Positions 42,160 through 51,635 of a stretch of DNA of 64,000 bases are shown here, piece after piece (within the stretch, counting starts at the first letter, position 1; every line of letters begins with the position of its first letter). The position numbers and the translations under genes are program-made. This DNA is from CAYSXY01 sp964435165. GTDB taxonomy: Bacteria > Pseudomonadota > Alphaproteobacteria > Rickettsiales > RI-342. The DNA is taken from positions 21,667-85,666 of the forward strand of contig CAYSXY010000004.1 in NCBI GenBank assembly GCA_964435165.1, in the 5' to 3' direction. The notes below the pieces were generated by a model. It saw only the letters and a program-made list of their open reading frames with translations. It did not search any database and was not told where the DNA came from.

Positions 42160-43386
42160 ATGACCAAAATAGTAGTGCAACATCCGGTGGTGGAAATCGA
42201 TGGCGATGAGATGGCCCGCATCATGTGGGCGATGATCAAGGAAAAGCTGATTCTGCCTTATGTCGATGTTGATATTAAATATTTTGATCTGTCGGTCACC
42301 GAACGTGACAAAACCAACGATCAAATCACCATTGATGCCGCTCATGCTATTAAAGAACACGGGGTGGGTATCAAATGCGCCACTATCACGCCCGATGAAG
42401 GCCGTGTGGAAGAATTTGGCCTCAAAGAGATGTGGAGATCACCGAATGGGACGATCCGTAATATTCTTGGCGGTACCGTGTTTCGTGAGCCGATTATCTG
42501 CAAGAATGTGCCCCGCCTCGTCACGACGTGGGAGCGCCCTATTGTCATTGGCCGTCACGCTTTTGGCGACCAGTACCGGGCGACGAATATTCGCATTCCC
42601 GGCAAAGGCAAACTCACCCTCACCTTCACGCCTGAGAATGGCGAGCCGGAAGTGCATGAAGTGTTTGACTTTCCGGATAGTGGTGTGGCCATGGGCATGT
42701 ATAACCTCGATGAATCCATTCGTGGATTTGCCAGAGCCTGTATGAATTATGGACTCCAGCGCGGCTGGCCGGTCTATCTCTCCACCAAGAATACCATTTT
42801 GAAAGTCTATGACGGTCGCTTCAAGGATCTGTTTCAGGAAGTGTATGAACAGGAATTTGAAGATAAATTCAAAGCGAAGAATATTGTCTATGAACATCGG
42901 CTGATTGATGATCTGGTAGCCAGTGCGCTCAAATGGGATGGCGGGTTTATATGGGCTTGCAAAAATTATGATGGGGATGTGCAGTCCGACATGGTCGCAC
43001 AGGGTTTTGGCTCACTTGGGCTGATGACATCCGTGCTCATGACACCGGATGGCAAGACGGTGGAAGCGGAGGCTGCCCATGGCACCGTGACCCGGCATTA
43101 TCGCCAGCATCAGCAAGGCAAGGACACCTCCACCAACCCGATCGCCTCGATTTTCGCCTGGACGCGTGGTCTTGGCTTCCGTGCCAAGTTTGATGGCAAT
43201 AGCGCCCTGGCGGCTTTTGCTGAGACGTTAGAACAGGTCTGTATCGACACCGTGGAATCCGGCCAGATGACCAAAGACCTTGCGCTGCTCATCGATAAAA
43301 ATCAACCATGGCTGACGACGCAGCAGTTTTTAGAGGCAATCGACGCTAATTTGCGTAGCCGGATGCAATCACAAGCCGCCGCATAA
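42160..43386 (+). CDS. icd: NADP-dependent isocitrate dehydrogenase, eukaryote-like class
   Basis: The start at 42160 (MTKIVVQHPVVEIDGDEMAR) has GAGGG six bases upstream; an in-frame GTG at 42142 has none. The 408-residue protein matches the homodimeric NADP enzyme of alphaproteobacteria and eukaryotes: MARIMWAMIKEKLI, SPNGTIRNILGGTVFREPI, NYDGDVQSDMVAQGFGSLGLMTS, EAAHGTVTRHYRQHQQGK. It is a different class from the icd at 38074, so this genome carries two isocitrate dehydrogenases within 4 kb. psd follows at 12 bases. Confidence 0.95.
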   Translation: MTKIVVQHPVVEIDGDEMARIMWAMIKEKLILPYVDVDIKYFDLSVTERDKTNDQITIDAAHAIKEHGVGIKCATITPDEGRVEEFGLKEMWRSPNGTIRNILGGTVFREPIICKNVPRLVTTWERPIVIGRHAFGDQYRATNIRIPGKGKLTLTFTPENGEPEVHEVFDFPDSGVAMGMYNLDESIRGFARACMNYGLQRGWPVYLSTKNTILKVYDGRFKDLFQEVYEQEFEDKFKAKNIVYEHRLIDDLVASALKWDGGFIWACKNYDGDVQSDMVAQGFGSLGLMTSVLMTPDGKTVEAEAAHGTVTRHYRQHQQGKDTSTNPIASIFAWTRGLGFRAKFDGNSALAAFAETLEQVCIDTVESGQMTKDLALLIDKNQPWLTTQQFLEAIDANLRSRMQSQAAA

Positions 43387-43398
43387 GGAGCCTACCGT

Positions 43399-44100
43399 AT
43401 GTCGCATAGTGGGAGTATTACCTCCGTATTGGTTCCCATCCATAAGGAAGGGCACAAGTTCATCGCTATCTTTGGCGGTGTGGCCCTATTGCTGTTTTTG
43501 TTATCGGACACGCTTGGCTTTCTGGGAATGCTGGCGACCTTATGGTGCATCTATTTTTTTCGCGATCCTGCACGGACGACACCATCGCGCGAAGGGTTGA
43601 TTATCAGCCCGGCCGATGGGCTGGTGCAGGCCATTAGCTCAGTATCGCCGCCTGCAGAATTGGAGATGGGTGATAACCCGCTTACGCGCATCAGCATTTT
43701 CATGAATGTGTTTGACGTCCATGTAAATCGCAGCCCTGTCAGTGCAACCATCAGCAAGATGCATTATTATGCCGGAGCTTTCCTCAACGCGTCGCTGGAT
43801 AAGGCGAGCGAGAAAAATGAGCGGCAGGCGTTTCGGCTGACCCTGGACAATGGACAGGACATCGCTGTTGTGCAAATTGCCGGACTGGTGGCACGTCGTA
43901 TCATTGCCTTTAAATCGGTGGAGGATAAGGTTGAGGCCGGTGAGCGCATCGGCATGATTCGCTTTGGCAGCCGGGTCGATGTCTATCTGCCCAAAGGGGT
44001 TAACCCGCAGGTAATCGAGGGCCAACGTGCATTAGCTGGTGAGACCGTGCTGGCCGACATGAACGCTGCTGAACCGGCCCGGCAGGGCAAGGCGGCATAA
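43399..44100 (+). CDS. psd: Phosphatidylserine decarboxylase proenzyme
   Basis: Psd makes phosphatidylethanolamine. The 233-residue protein has a hydrophobic N-terminal stretch (about 22-53), SPADGLVQ, MNVFDVHVNRSPVSATI with the catalytic His and the cleavage site in IRFGSRVDVYLPKG, where Gly-Ser splits to give the pyruvoyl group. This is the short alphaproteobacterial form. pssA follows with one base between stop and start. Confidence 0.95.
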   Translation: MSHSGSITSVLVPIHKEGHKFIAIFGGVALLLFLLSDTLGFLGMLATLWCIYFFRDPARTTPSREGLIISPADGLVQAISSVSPPAELEMGDNPLTRISIFMNVFDVHVNRSPVSATISKMHYYAGAFLNASLDKASEKNERQAFRLTLDNGQDIAVVQIAGLVARRIIAFKSVEDKVEAGERIGMIRFGSRVDVYLPKGVNPQVIEGQRALAGETVLADMNAAEPARQGKAA

Positions 44101-44101
44101 G

Positions 44102-44890
44102 ATGCGCAGGCCCCGCTTGCGTCCGGCCATACGCCGCAAACGCCGCGTGGTGTCCATCAGTCGGCTGGTGCCGAATTTTGTTACGCTGATCGGCCTGTGT
44201 GTAGGCTTAAGTTCAATTCGCTTTGCGCTGGATGAACGCTGGCATCATGCGGTAGCGGCGATTTTGCTTGCGGGAATCATTGACGGCATGGATGGCCGAC
44301 TTGCACGGCTACTCAAAGCCACCAGCGAATTTGGTGCTCAGCTTGATTCGCTCTCTGATTTCGTCAATTTTGGCGTGGCACCAGGGTTATTGATTTATCT
44401 GTGGTCGACCTATGAATTACGCGGATTTGGTTGGGCAATCGTTCTACTGTTCGCGGTGTGCTGTGTCATACGCCTCGCACGGTTTAATATCAGCATCCTG
44501 GATGATGATGAGGATGAGCGCCCAGCCTGGCGGGAGCGCTTTTTCGTCGGCGTGCCCTCACCGGCCGGAGCCATGCTGGCGCTCGCCCCCATCATGATCT
44601 GGCTGGAGTGGGAGATGGAACTGTTGCGCGAACCTTATGTCATGGCAGCCTGGTTAACATTGGTCGCCATGCTGATGGCCAGCCGGTTGCCCACCTATTC
44701 GCTCAAAAAGATCGTCATTCGACATGACCTTGCCCTGCCTATCATGCTGTTGGCGGCATTGTTTATCATATCACTGGTCACCGAGCCCTGGCTTACTCTG
44801 GCGGCCATTTCCATCCTCTATGGGCTGAGTATTATCGTCAGCGTCTTACATTACAAGCGCCTCTACCATCATGTGCCGGACACGCTTTAG
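44102..44890 (+). CDS. pssA: Phosphatidylserine synthase
   Basis: PssA joins CDP-diacylglycerol and serine and supplies Psd. The 262-residue membrane protein has the CDP-alcohol phosphotransferase motif DGMDGRLARLLKATSEFG followed by AQLDSLSD, a basic N-terminus and about eight hydrophobic segments. It forms an operon with psd, the two steps of phosphatidylethanolamine synthesis. Confidence 0.95.
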   Translation: MRRPRLRPAIRRKRRVVSISRLVPNFVTLIGLCVGLSSIRFALDERWHHAVAAILLAGIIDGMDGRLARLLKATSEFGAQLDSLSDFVNFGVAPGLLIYLWSTYELRGFGWAIVLLFAVCCVIRLARFNISILDDDEDERPAWRERFFVGVPSPAGAMLALAPIMIWLEWEMELLREPYVMAAWLTLVAMLMASRLPTYSLKKIVIRHDLALPIMLLAALFIISLVTEPWLTLAAISILYGLSIIVSVLHYKRLYHHVPDTL

Positions 44891-44899
44891 ATAGTGTTG

Positions 44900-45160
44900 T
44901 CAGCCATGCCGTATTTTGAGAATCAGAATGGTGCATGCCAGCCCCAGCGTCACAATGTTGGCGATGATCATGGGCGGGCGTTCCAGCATGATGCCATAAA
45001 TCAACCAGAATAAGACGCCCGTTGTAAACATGGCATACATCCAGAGCGAAATGTCGCGCGTATGTTTGGTGCGGATCACCATCACCGCCTGGGGAACAAA
45101 ACACAGGGTGGTGAGAATTGCGGCAATGGTGCCAAAAATGTCAGCGCTGGTAAATTCCAT
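44900..45160 (-). CDS. SemiSWEET-type small sugar transporter
   Basis: An 86-residue protein with three membrane helices and the PQ-loop/MtN3 pattern: FGTIAAILTTLCFVPQAVMVIRTKHTRDISLWMYAM and a closing NIVTLGLACTILIL. SemiSWEETs work as dimers that let sugars pass down their gradient. It converges on pssA with ten bases between them and has an R2 repeat just upstream. Confidence 0.88.
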   Translation of the reverse strand: MEFTSADIFGTIAAILTTLCFVPQAVMVIRTKHTRDISLWMYAMFTTGVLFWLIYGIMLERPPMIIANIVTLGLACTILILKIRHG

Positions 45161-45178
45161 TATCTCAACTTTTTATTT

Positions 45179-45250
45179 GCTCCCGTGCTCGTCCTGCTGA
45201 CTCGCACATTGAGCGCAGCTCAAGGCTGCGCCTAGCCTACAGGCCTCTGT
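45179..45250 (+). repeat. R2 repeat, copy 6 (closest to the alaS insertion)
   Basis: CCCGTGCTCGTCCTGCTGAC, TCGCACATTGAGCGCAGCTC, AAGGCTGCGCC, then CTACAGGCCTCTG. It sits in the 282-base gap before the Hsp20 gene and is the best match to the insertion in alaS. Confidence 0.72.
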
Positions 45251-45412
45251 TTCACTTTATAATTGATAGTTATTGTCAGTCATAGAAATTGATTATTGTG
45301 TATCACAAAAAATATGTTTCATCTCTTGAAATCCCATATTTCACACCCAATGTATGTAATTACAGGATGCCTGTATGGGTCCTGTCCATCATAAATCGCG
45401 CGATGGATGGTA

Positions 45413-45438
45413 TGTACTTGCTTAATCAAGGAGATCAA
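45413..45438 (+). promoter_or_regulatory. Possible ROSE-like thermometer element before hsp20
   Basis: The leader just before the Hsp20 start reads ACTTGCTTAATCAAGGAGAT. CTTG pairs with CAAG and UUGCU lies opposite the AGGAG ribosome site, the layout of the 3' hairpin of ROSE elements that control small heat-shock genes in alphaproteobacteria. The upstream hairpins of a full ROSE element were not verified. Confidence 0.3.
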
Positions 45439-45442
45439 TACC

Positions 45443-45922
45443 ATGAATACGTTATCTTTATCCCCTCTTTTTCGTCAATCCGTCGGGTTTGACCGGTATA
45501 ATGACTTGTTCAATTCGCTGCTTGGCAGTGAAGAGAGCGCCCCTTCCTACCCACCTTATAATATTGAGCGGAAGGATGAAAATCATTACCGAATCGTCAT
45601 GGCCGTTGCCGGGTTTGCCCCGGAAGAGGTCGATGTGGTTGCTACCGCCAATACATTGGAGATCAGCGGCCAGGTTGTGGAGAACTCCGGCGATGATGCA
45701 CCTCAGATAGAGTATCTGCATAAGGGCATTGCCACGCGCGCCTTCAAGCGCAGCTTCAGCCTTGCCGATCATGTGCAGGTGCAGGCAGCGCGGATGGAAA
45801 ATGGCCTGCTTGTGATCGAGCTGGAGCGCGTCATTCCTGAAGAGAAACAGCCGCGCAGTATTCCGATTCTGACGGATGAATCATCCAAGCCGCGCCTGCG
45901 TGACAAACGCCAATCCAACTGA
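45443..45922 (+). CDS. Hsp20-family small heat-shock protein
   Basis: Small heat-shock proteins hold unfolding proteins for refolding. The ATG at 45443 follows AAGGAG by nine bases; the frame extends upstream without support. The 159-residue protein has the class A IbpA start (MNTLSLSPLFRQSVGFDRYNDLF), the alpha-crystallin domain YNIERKDENHYRIVMAVAGF, and the end motif NGLLVIELERVIPEE. It ends at a strong terminator. Confidence 0.94.
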   Translation: MNTLSLSPLFRQSVGFDRYNDLFNSLLGSEESAPSYPPYNIERKDENHYRIVMAVAGFAPEEVDVVATANTLEISGQVVENSGDDAPQIEYLHKGIATRAFKRSFSLADHVQVQAARMENGLLVIELERVIPEEKQPRSIPILTDESSKPRLRDKRQSN

Positions 45923-45955
45923 TTGATAGAATTGTTTCAACACTCCCCTCAGCTA

Positions 45956-45988
45956 CCCCGCTGCCACGATGGCAGCGGGGATTTTTTT
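45956..45988. terminator. Bidirectional intrinsic terminator
   Basis: An 11-bp stem CCCCGCTGCCA/TGGCAGCGGGG with loop CGA, followed by ATTTTTTT. It lies between the convergent hsp20 and RND genes; the T-tract touches the RND stop codon. Confidence 0.92.
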
Positions 45989-48900
45989 ATGCTGCAGCCG
46001 TTCGTTTGTGTAGGTGATCACGCCAATTGCCCAGTTTTTCAGCAATCACATGCCACAGCAAAAGCAGTGCAGGCGTAAAGAACAAGGTGAGAATCGTGGC
46101 AAACGCCAATCCCCCGGCGATCGAGGTGGAGAGTTGTTGCCACCACTGGCTGGAGGGTGCGCCGAAGGTAATATCGCGCGCGGCAAAATCGATATTCATG
46201 CCGACCACCATCGGCAAAAGGCCAAGCACGGTTGTTCCTGCCGTCAGGAGAATTGGCCGCAGACGCTGCGCGCCAGTGCGAATGAGCGCTTCCTTCACAG
46301 CCACGCCCTGTGCCAATAATTTGCTGTAGGTATCGATAAAGATAATGTTGTTGTTCACCACAATTCCGGCAAGCGAGATCACGCCGACACCACACATGAC
46401 GATGCCGAACGGTTGATCGGTAATCAACAGCCCCAACAAGACGCCACCGGTGGAAAAGAACACGGCACTCATCACTACAATCGTGTAATAAATGCTGTTA
46501 AATTGCGTCACCATAATCAGGAACATACCAAACAGCGCCAGAACGAATGCCCCCATCAAAAACTGGCCGGCTTCTCGTTGCTCTTCATCTTCGCCTTTAA
46601 AGCTCACCTGAACGCGTGGGTCCCATTCCTGCTGCCCCAGCCAGTCAGTCAACTCGCTGACTTTTTGATCGGGCAGAATATCCGGCACCACATCAGCTTT
46701 AATGGTCATCACCCGCATCTGATCGACCCGGTCAATGGTGTTGATGGTTGGCTGTGCCTCACGCTGGACAAAATTACCGAGTGGCACCCGTTCGCCGGAG
46801 GCGGTGGTAATGCGCAGGCGCTCCAACTGACTGATAGTGCGTTCCGACTCCGGAAAGCGCACCACTACATCGAGTTCTTCATCTGCATCATCTGGTCGGT
46901 AGGTATCGGCAATCAACCCGTTACTGACCAGTTTCATAAAACTTCCTGCCAATAACACATCCGCCCCAAAGCGGCTCGCCAGTTCGCGGTTGATCCGATA
47001 CTGCCACTCAATTTCCGGAATGGGCCGACTATCTTCCAGATCACGAAACCCGCCTATCTCTTCCATCCCCTGGCGAAAAGTGGCGATGGCGGTCGGCAAT
47101 AATTCCGGAAAACGGCTGCGAAATTCAATCTGCACCGGCTTACCCACCGGTGGGCCAGCTTCCTGCTCGCGAATCTCGACAATAATGCCGGGCATGTCTT
47201 CCGTGCGCTGCAAGATATCCTCTTTCAATTCACTGGCCGGGCGGCGCGTGCGCCAATGCGCCAATTCCATGGTAATCTGCCCAATCACATCTTCAGCCAG
47301 TTCCTGCTGATTGTTACGGCCGGTGCGTGTGTAGAACATGCGAATTTCGTCACTGAGCGGTGCGATGCGACCATAGACCTGCTGCATGACGCTATCGCGT
47401 TCGTCAATGGAAAGATTACCGCGCGCATGCACCAGCAGACTCATATTCTCCGGTTCAACATCCGGGAAGAACTCTACCCCTTTGCCAAAATTGGCATAGA
47501 GAATAAACAGCACAATCATCACACCAATCAGTCCCATCACCGCCCGGCCCGGCATAGACAGCATCAAAGTCAGCAGCCTGAGATAGCGTAGGGTGAAAGG
47601 ATGGAGCGATGTCATGGACGCATCCCACGGCTCGTCATCATCCGCCTGTGTTGCTTCGCGTCTTTTCGTATCTTGAGACGGCTGGCGACGATTAAGCCAT
47701 TCACCGACGGTTGCGCCAATTGTCGGCAGGAAAATCAATGCCATCATGAGAGAGCCGGTTAGCGTGACCATCAATGTGACCGGCATGTATTTCATGAACT
47801 CGCCCACCGTCCCCGGCCAGAACAAGAGTGGCAGGAAGACGATCAAGGTTGTCACGGTAGATGAAATGACCGGCCAGGCCATGCGCTTTGCCGCCCCTCC
47901 ATAGGCTGCATGTATGTTCCAGCCTTCGCCACGCTTGCGGTCCGCATATTCGGAGACAACAATGGCGGCGTCCACCAGCATGCCGATTGACAGAATCAGG
48001 CTGAACAGCACCACGATATTCAGCGTCATGCCCATCAATTGCAAAAAGAGAATGCCGGTCAAAAATGCTCCCGGTACGGCCAGTGCCACCAAGGCCGCTG
48101 AACGTAGGCCCATGAAGGCGATAATGACGACCATCACCAGAAACACGGCAAAAATGATGTTATTTTGCAAATTCGCCAGCATCTCCCGGATGGTGCCGGA
48201 GCGATCCTGTGCAAACGCAACCTGCAAGGCGCCTGGCCAGTATTTCTGCTCTTCCCCGACGACCTCGCGCACTGCCTCGACCGTTTCGATAATATTCTCA
48301 CCGGTGCGCTTGCTTACTTCCAGCGTGATCGAGCGCTGGCCATTGGCTGAGGCATAGCCCGTCGCGTCCTTGAAGCCGCGACGGACGGTGGCCACATCAA
48401 TGAGACGTACCTCGGCGTTATCTCCCGTCACCACCGGCAGATTTAGAAAATCTTTCGCCTCTTCTAACAATCCAGGAATTTTAATGGCAAAGCTACCATC
48501 GCCCGTATCCATGGCGCCTGCCGCCACCAACACGTTGTTATTGCTAAAAATTTGCAGTGTATCGCCCGGTGTCAGGCCATAACTTTCAAGCAAGAGAGGG
48601 TCGATAATCACCTCCAGCGCTTCTTCTCTGTCACCGGCAATGTTAGCAGTGAGTACCTGCGGCAAAGCTTCAATCTTATCGCGCAGTTCTCTTGCAATTC
48701 GTACCATCTGGCGTTCGGAAACGCGTCCACTCAAAATAACATTCAGGACAGGAAACAGGCTGAGATTGATTTCATGAACCGTCGGCTCATCTATATCATC
48801 CGGCAGTTCAGGACGTGCTTCATCGACCTTCTCGCGCACATCAATCAAGGCATTGTCGCTGTCAAATCCGGCATAAAATTCCAGGATGACATTACCGCCT

Positions 48901-49163
48901 CCTTCATAGGCCTTGCTGCGCAATTCCTTAATACCGTCAATGGCGCTGAGTTTTTTCTCTAAGGGCCGTAGCAGGAGCCGCTCGCTATCTTCCGGCGAAA
49001 TACCTTCATAATGCATAGCGACATAAATGATGGGAATCTGCACATCCGGCTCGGACTCCTTAGGAATCGCATTGTACGCGGCAATGCCGGTCACCAGAAT
49101 GAGGACAAAGACCAGCATCACCGTACGGGCGCGATTCATCGCGCTGTCAATGATGGTGTTCAT
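45987..49163 (-). CDS. RND-family efflux transporter, inner-membrane pump
   Basis: A 1058-residue pump of the AcrB/MexB fold with a first helix (about 13-30), two large periplasmic loops and twelve membrane helices. In helix 4 the proton-relay pair is reduced to one Asp: SIGMLVDAAIVVSEYADR (AcrB has Asp-Asp). In helix 10 the relay Lys is Asn: AGIVVNNNIIFIDTY. These differences place it outside the classic multidrug HAE1 pumps, nearer to the broad group with single Asp. Helix 6 and the porter domain start (ESEPDVQIPIIYVAMHYEG) are canonical. It overlaps the adaptor gene by four bases. No outer-membrane channel gene is adjacent. Confidence 0.88.
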   Translation of the reverse strand: MNTIIDSAMNRARTVMLVFVLILVTGIAAYNAIPKESEPDVQIPIIYVAMHYEGISPEDSERLLLRPLEKKLSAIDGIKELRSKAYEGGGNVILEFYAGFDSDNALIDVREKVDEARPELPDDIDEPTVHEINLSLFPVLNVILSGRVSERQMVRIARELRDKIEALPQVLTANIAGDREEALEVIIDPLLLESYGLTPGDTLQIFSNNNVLVAAGAMDTGDGSFAIKIPGLLEEAKDFLNLPVVTGDNAEVRLIDVATVRRGFKDATGYASANGQRSITLEVSKRTGENIIETVEAVREVVGEEQKYWPGALQVAFAQDRSGTIREMLANLQNNIIFAVFLVMVVIIAFMGLRSAALVALAVPGAFLTGILFLQLMGMTLNIVVLFSLILSIGMLVDAAIVVSEYADRKRGEGWNIHAAYGGAAKRMAWPVISSTVTTLIVFLPLLFWPGTVGEFMKYMPVTLMVTLTGSLMMALIFLPTIGATVGEWLNRRQPSQDTKRREATQADDDEPWDASMTSLHPFTLRYLRLLTLMLSMPGRAVMGLIGVMIVLFILYANFGKGVEFFPDVEPENMSLLVHARGNLSIDERDSVMQQVYGRIAPLSDEIRMFYTRTGRNNQQELAEDVIGQITMELAHWRTRRPASELKEDILQRTEDMPGIIVEIREQEAGPPVGKPVQIEFRSRFPELLPTAIATFRQGMEEIGGFRDLEDSRPIPEIEWQYRINRELASRFGADVLLAGSFMKLVSNGLIADTYRPDDADEELDVVVRFPESERTISQLERLRITTASGERVPLGNFVQREAQPTINTIDRVDQMRVMTIKADVVPDILPDQKVSELTDWLGQQEWDPRVQVSFKGEDEEQREAGQFLMGAFVLALFGMFLIMVTQFNSIYYTIVVMSAVFFSTGGVLLGLLITDQPFGIVMCGVGVISLAGIVVNNNIIFIDTYSKLLAQGVAVKEALIRTGAQRLRPILLTAGTTVLGLLPMVVGMNIDFAARDITFGAPSSQWWQQLSTSIAGGLAFATILTLFFTPALLLLWHVIAEKLGNWRDHLHKRTAAA

Positions 49164-50308
49164 GGTGCCGTCTCTTCCTGCTGTCCATTGTCGGCACTCA
49201 TTTCTTCTTCAGATGGCAAGCGTGCTGCATCGATGTCACTGAGCGTCAATGCAACCTTTTCGCCATCGCTGACATAAGGCCCTCCAAGCGTAATCACGGT
49301 GGCCTGCTCTGGCAGCCCGGTCAGCCAGATGCCGTTGCCCGTGTCGCGAATAATCTCCACCGGGTAGAAAACGACGATGCTTGCTGCATCCACCGTTTTA
49401 ATACCAAGCTGGCCTTTTTCATCAAGCACCAGGCTGGATTTGGGCAGGAGATGCGCCCGCATCCGCTCCACCGGTATGCGCAGCTCCGCCGTCACCCCTA
49501 CGGGCACGGTGCGATCCGGATTCGGCACCTCCACTTCAATGCGAAAGGTATGGGTGGCCGGTTCTGCCACCACGCTGACATAGCGCACTTCACCGGTGAG
49601 TGAACGCCCATCGGCCAGCTGAATATCAGCCGGAAGTCCGGCCCTGATATCGGAAAAATCAAATTCCGTCACCTGACCGTGAATCACAATCGGATGGTTA
49701 TCCACCACGCGCGCCACCAGCGTCTGATTGGCTTTCACCAATTCACCCAGCTCGACCTCAATACGGTCTACCGTCCCATCGAAAGGGGCGCGTACGCTCA
49801 GTTGCGAGACCAAGGTGCGTGCCAGTTCCAGATCGGCATTGGCTTCTTCCAACAGCGCTTTTTTCTCTGCCAGTTGAATATTACTGATAAACCCCTGTTT
49901 TGCCAGCTTCTGCGCCGCCTGATAATCGATGCGGCGCTGCTTGACCCGGGCATCCGCCTTGTTGAGGCGTGCCTCCCGGTCTTTCACTTCCAATGTGACA
50001 ATCGGGGCGCTCCGTTCAATCACCTCGCCTTCCGTGGCGTTGACCTCTGTGACCCTGCCTTCCAGCTCCGAATACAGCTCTACCATACGATTGGCTTCCG
50101 ACCGGCCATATAGCACGATATAGCGACTCACATCCTGTGCAGCCGTCACCATGCCACGCACTGCAAAAGGTTCTGTTTCCTGAGTTTGCGTATCTTCTTC
50201 CGATCGATCCGAGGGAAAAATGAGTCCGGATAACAACCACAGCGCCATGAGCCCGGCCAGCAGCCATGCCAGTTGCACGCGCGACAGTGAACGCAACCAT
50301 GTTATCAC
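49160..50308 (-). CDS. RND periplasmic adaptor (membrane fusion protein)
   Basis: A 382-residue HlyD/AcrA-type adaptor with one N-terminal anchor helix (about 11-28), the lipoyl half-motif GRVTEVNATEGEVIERSAPIV, a helical hairpin (about 110-165), the second lipoyl half APFDGTVDRIEVELGELVKANQTL and a beta-barrel. The start is GTG at 50308 with AAAGGA seven bases before it. It pairs with the RND pump through a four-base overlap. Confidence 0.9.
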   Translation of the reverse strand: MITWLRSLSRVQLAWLLAGLMALWLLSGLIFPSDRSEEDTQTQETEPFAVRGMVTAAQDVSRYIVLYGRSEANRMVELYSELEGRVTEVNATEGEVIERSAPIVTLEVKDREARLNKADARVKQRRIDYQAAQKLAKQGFISNIQLAEKKALLEEANADLELARTLVSQLSVRAPFDGTVDRIEVELGELVKANQTLVARVVDNHPIVIHGQVTEFDFSDIRAGLPADIQLADGRSLTGEVRYVSVVAEPATHTFRIEVEVPNPDRTVPVGVTAELRIPVERMRAHLLPKSSLVLDEKGQLGIKTVDAASIVVFYPVEIIRDTGNGIWLTGLPEQATVITLGGPYVSDGEKVALTLSDIDAARLPSEEEMSADNGQQEETAP

Positions 50309-50441
50309 TCTTAGTTCCTTTCTCAGAAACGGGTTAACGCGTCACACCTGTCATAACACGCATGGCATTTGTGCATCGATTGACCCGGGCGTCTTTATAA
50401 ATTAAACGTCACGCCAGACCAACCTTTATTCTGAGCCGTTT

Positions 50442-51602
50442 ATGTCCACGCCGTCACGCGCATTACTGCCAACGGGCTTTTATGACCTTCTCTATCCTGA
50501 TGCGGGCTTCGAGGCATTGCTCCAGGGACAGATCATGCAGGCATTCCAGGGATTTGGCTATGAACGCGTCAAGCCGCCCCTGGTTGAGTTTGAAGAAAAT
50601 CTGCTGTTAGCCGGCAGCAACAAGATGGATAAAGACACGTTTCGCCTGATGGACCCTGCCTCGCAGCGTATGATGGGCATCCGCACAGATATTACCATGC
50701 AAATCGGACGCATCGCTCTGTCGCGGCTCAAACGCGCCCCACGGCCGTTACGCTTGTGTTATAGCGGCACCACGCTTTCGACCAATGCGCAGGCGATTAA
50801 CCCGGCACGGCAATTCACTCAAGCCGGCGCGGAACTGATTGGTGTGACCTCACGCGCATCCGATGTTGAGGCGATTGTCGTCGCCGTCGAGGGGATGACA
50901 CGCATTGGCGTGCGCGATATTTCCGTGGACTTAAATCTCCCTACCCTGGCACCGCAATTGCTTGAAGATGCCGGGCTGCCAGTGGAAGAACGGCGCAATA
51001 TTCTCAGTGCGCTGGCACAAAAAGATTTAGGAGCACTGGATCATATCGATGCACCTATTGCCACGTTGCTGCGTGCCCTCACCCAACATTGCGGCCCGGC
51101 GGATTCCGCTCTGGCCGCACTCGAAAGCCTGGATTTTCCAGCCGATATCGCACCGCTCATTGATCGCCTGCGCTACATCGCGCATCGTGTCAGGCAGAAT
51201 TGCCCGGGCTGTGAGATTACCATTGACGCTGCCGAGCATCGCGGTTTTGACTATCACACCGGTATCAGTTTCGCGTTATTTGCGAAAGGTATTGATGGCG
51301 AAATCGGGCGCGGCGGGCGCTATTGCATTGCGTTTGACAACAAAACGCCTGCCATTGGATTTACGATTTATCTCAGTCGTTTACTCCCAATTCTTCAAAT
51401 GAAAAAACCAAAGCCACGTGTTTATATACCGGCCGGCATCCTGCACCTGGATATTCGGGAAGCGATTGGTGAGGAGTATGTGACGGTCCATGGGCTGGAA
51501 GACACACCGCTGAGCGATACGGACGCTATGATACGTGAGGCTAAACGGCTTGGCTGCCAGTATCTCTGGCTGGATGACACGCTCACACCAACACCCAAAT
51601 AA
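50442..51602 (+). CDS. hisZ: ATP phosphoribosyltransferase regulatory subunit HisZ
   Basis: HisZ is a histidyl-tRNA synthetase-like subunit required by the short form of HisG, the first enzyme of histidine synthesis. The 386-residue protein shows LPTGFYDLLYPDAGFEALLQ, GFGYERVKPPLVEFEENLL, FRLMDPASQRMMGIRTDITMQIGRIA and the AEHRGFDYHTGISFALFAKG region, but lacks a tRNA-binding domain. It lies next to purA, the usual alphaproteobacterial pair. hisG must be elsewhere. Confidence 0.93.
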   Translation: MSTPSRALLPTGFYDLLYPDAGFEALLQGQIMQAFQGFGYERVKPPLVEFEENLLLAGSNKMDKDTFRLMDPASQRMMGIRTDITMQIGRIALSRLKRAPRPLRLCYSGTTLSTNAQAINPARQFTQAGAELIGVTSRASDVEAIVVAVEGMTRIGVRDISVDLNLPTLAPQLLEDAGLPVEERRNILSALAQKDLGALDHIDAPIATLLRALTQHCGPADSALAALESLDFPADIAPLIDRLRYIAHRVRQNCPGCEITIDAAEHRGFDYHTGISFALFAKGIDGEIGRGGRYCIAFDNKTPAIGFTIYLSRLLPILQMKKPKPRVYIPAGILHLDIREAIGEEYVTVHGLEDTPLSDTDAMIREAKRLGCQYLWLDDTLTPTPK

Positions 51603-51635
51603 ACGAAACAACACACTGAATACACAGGATTGATA

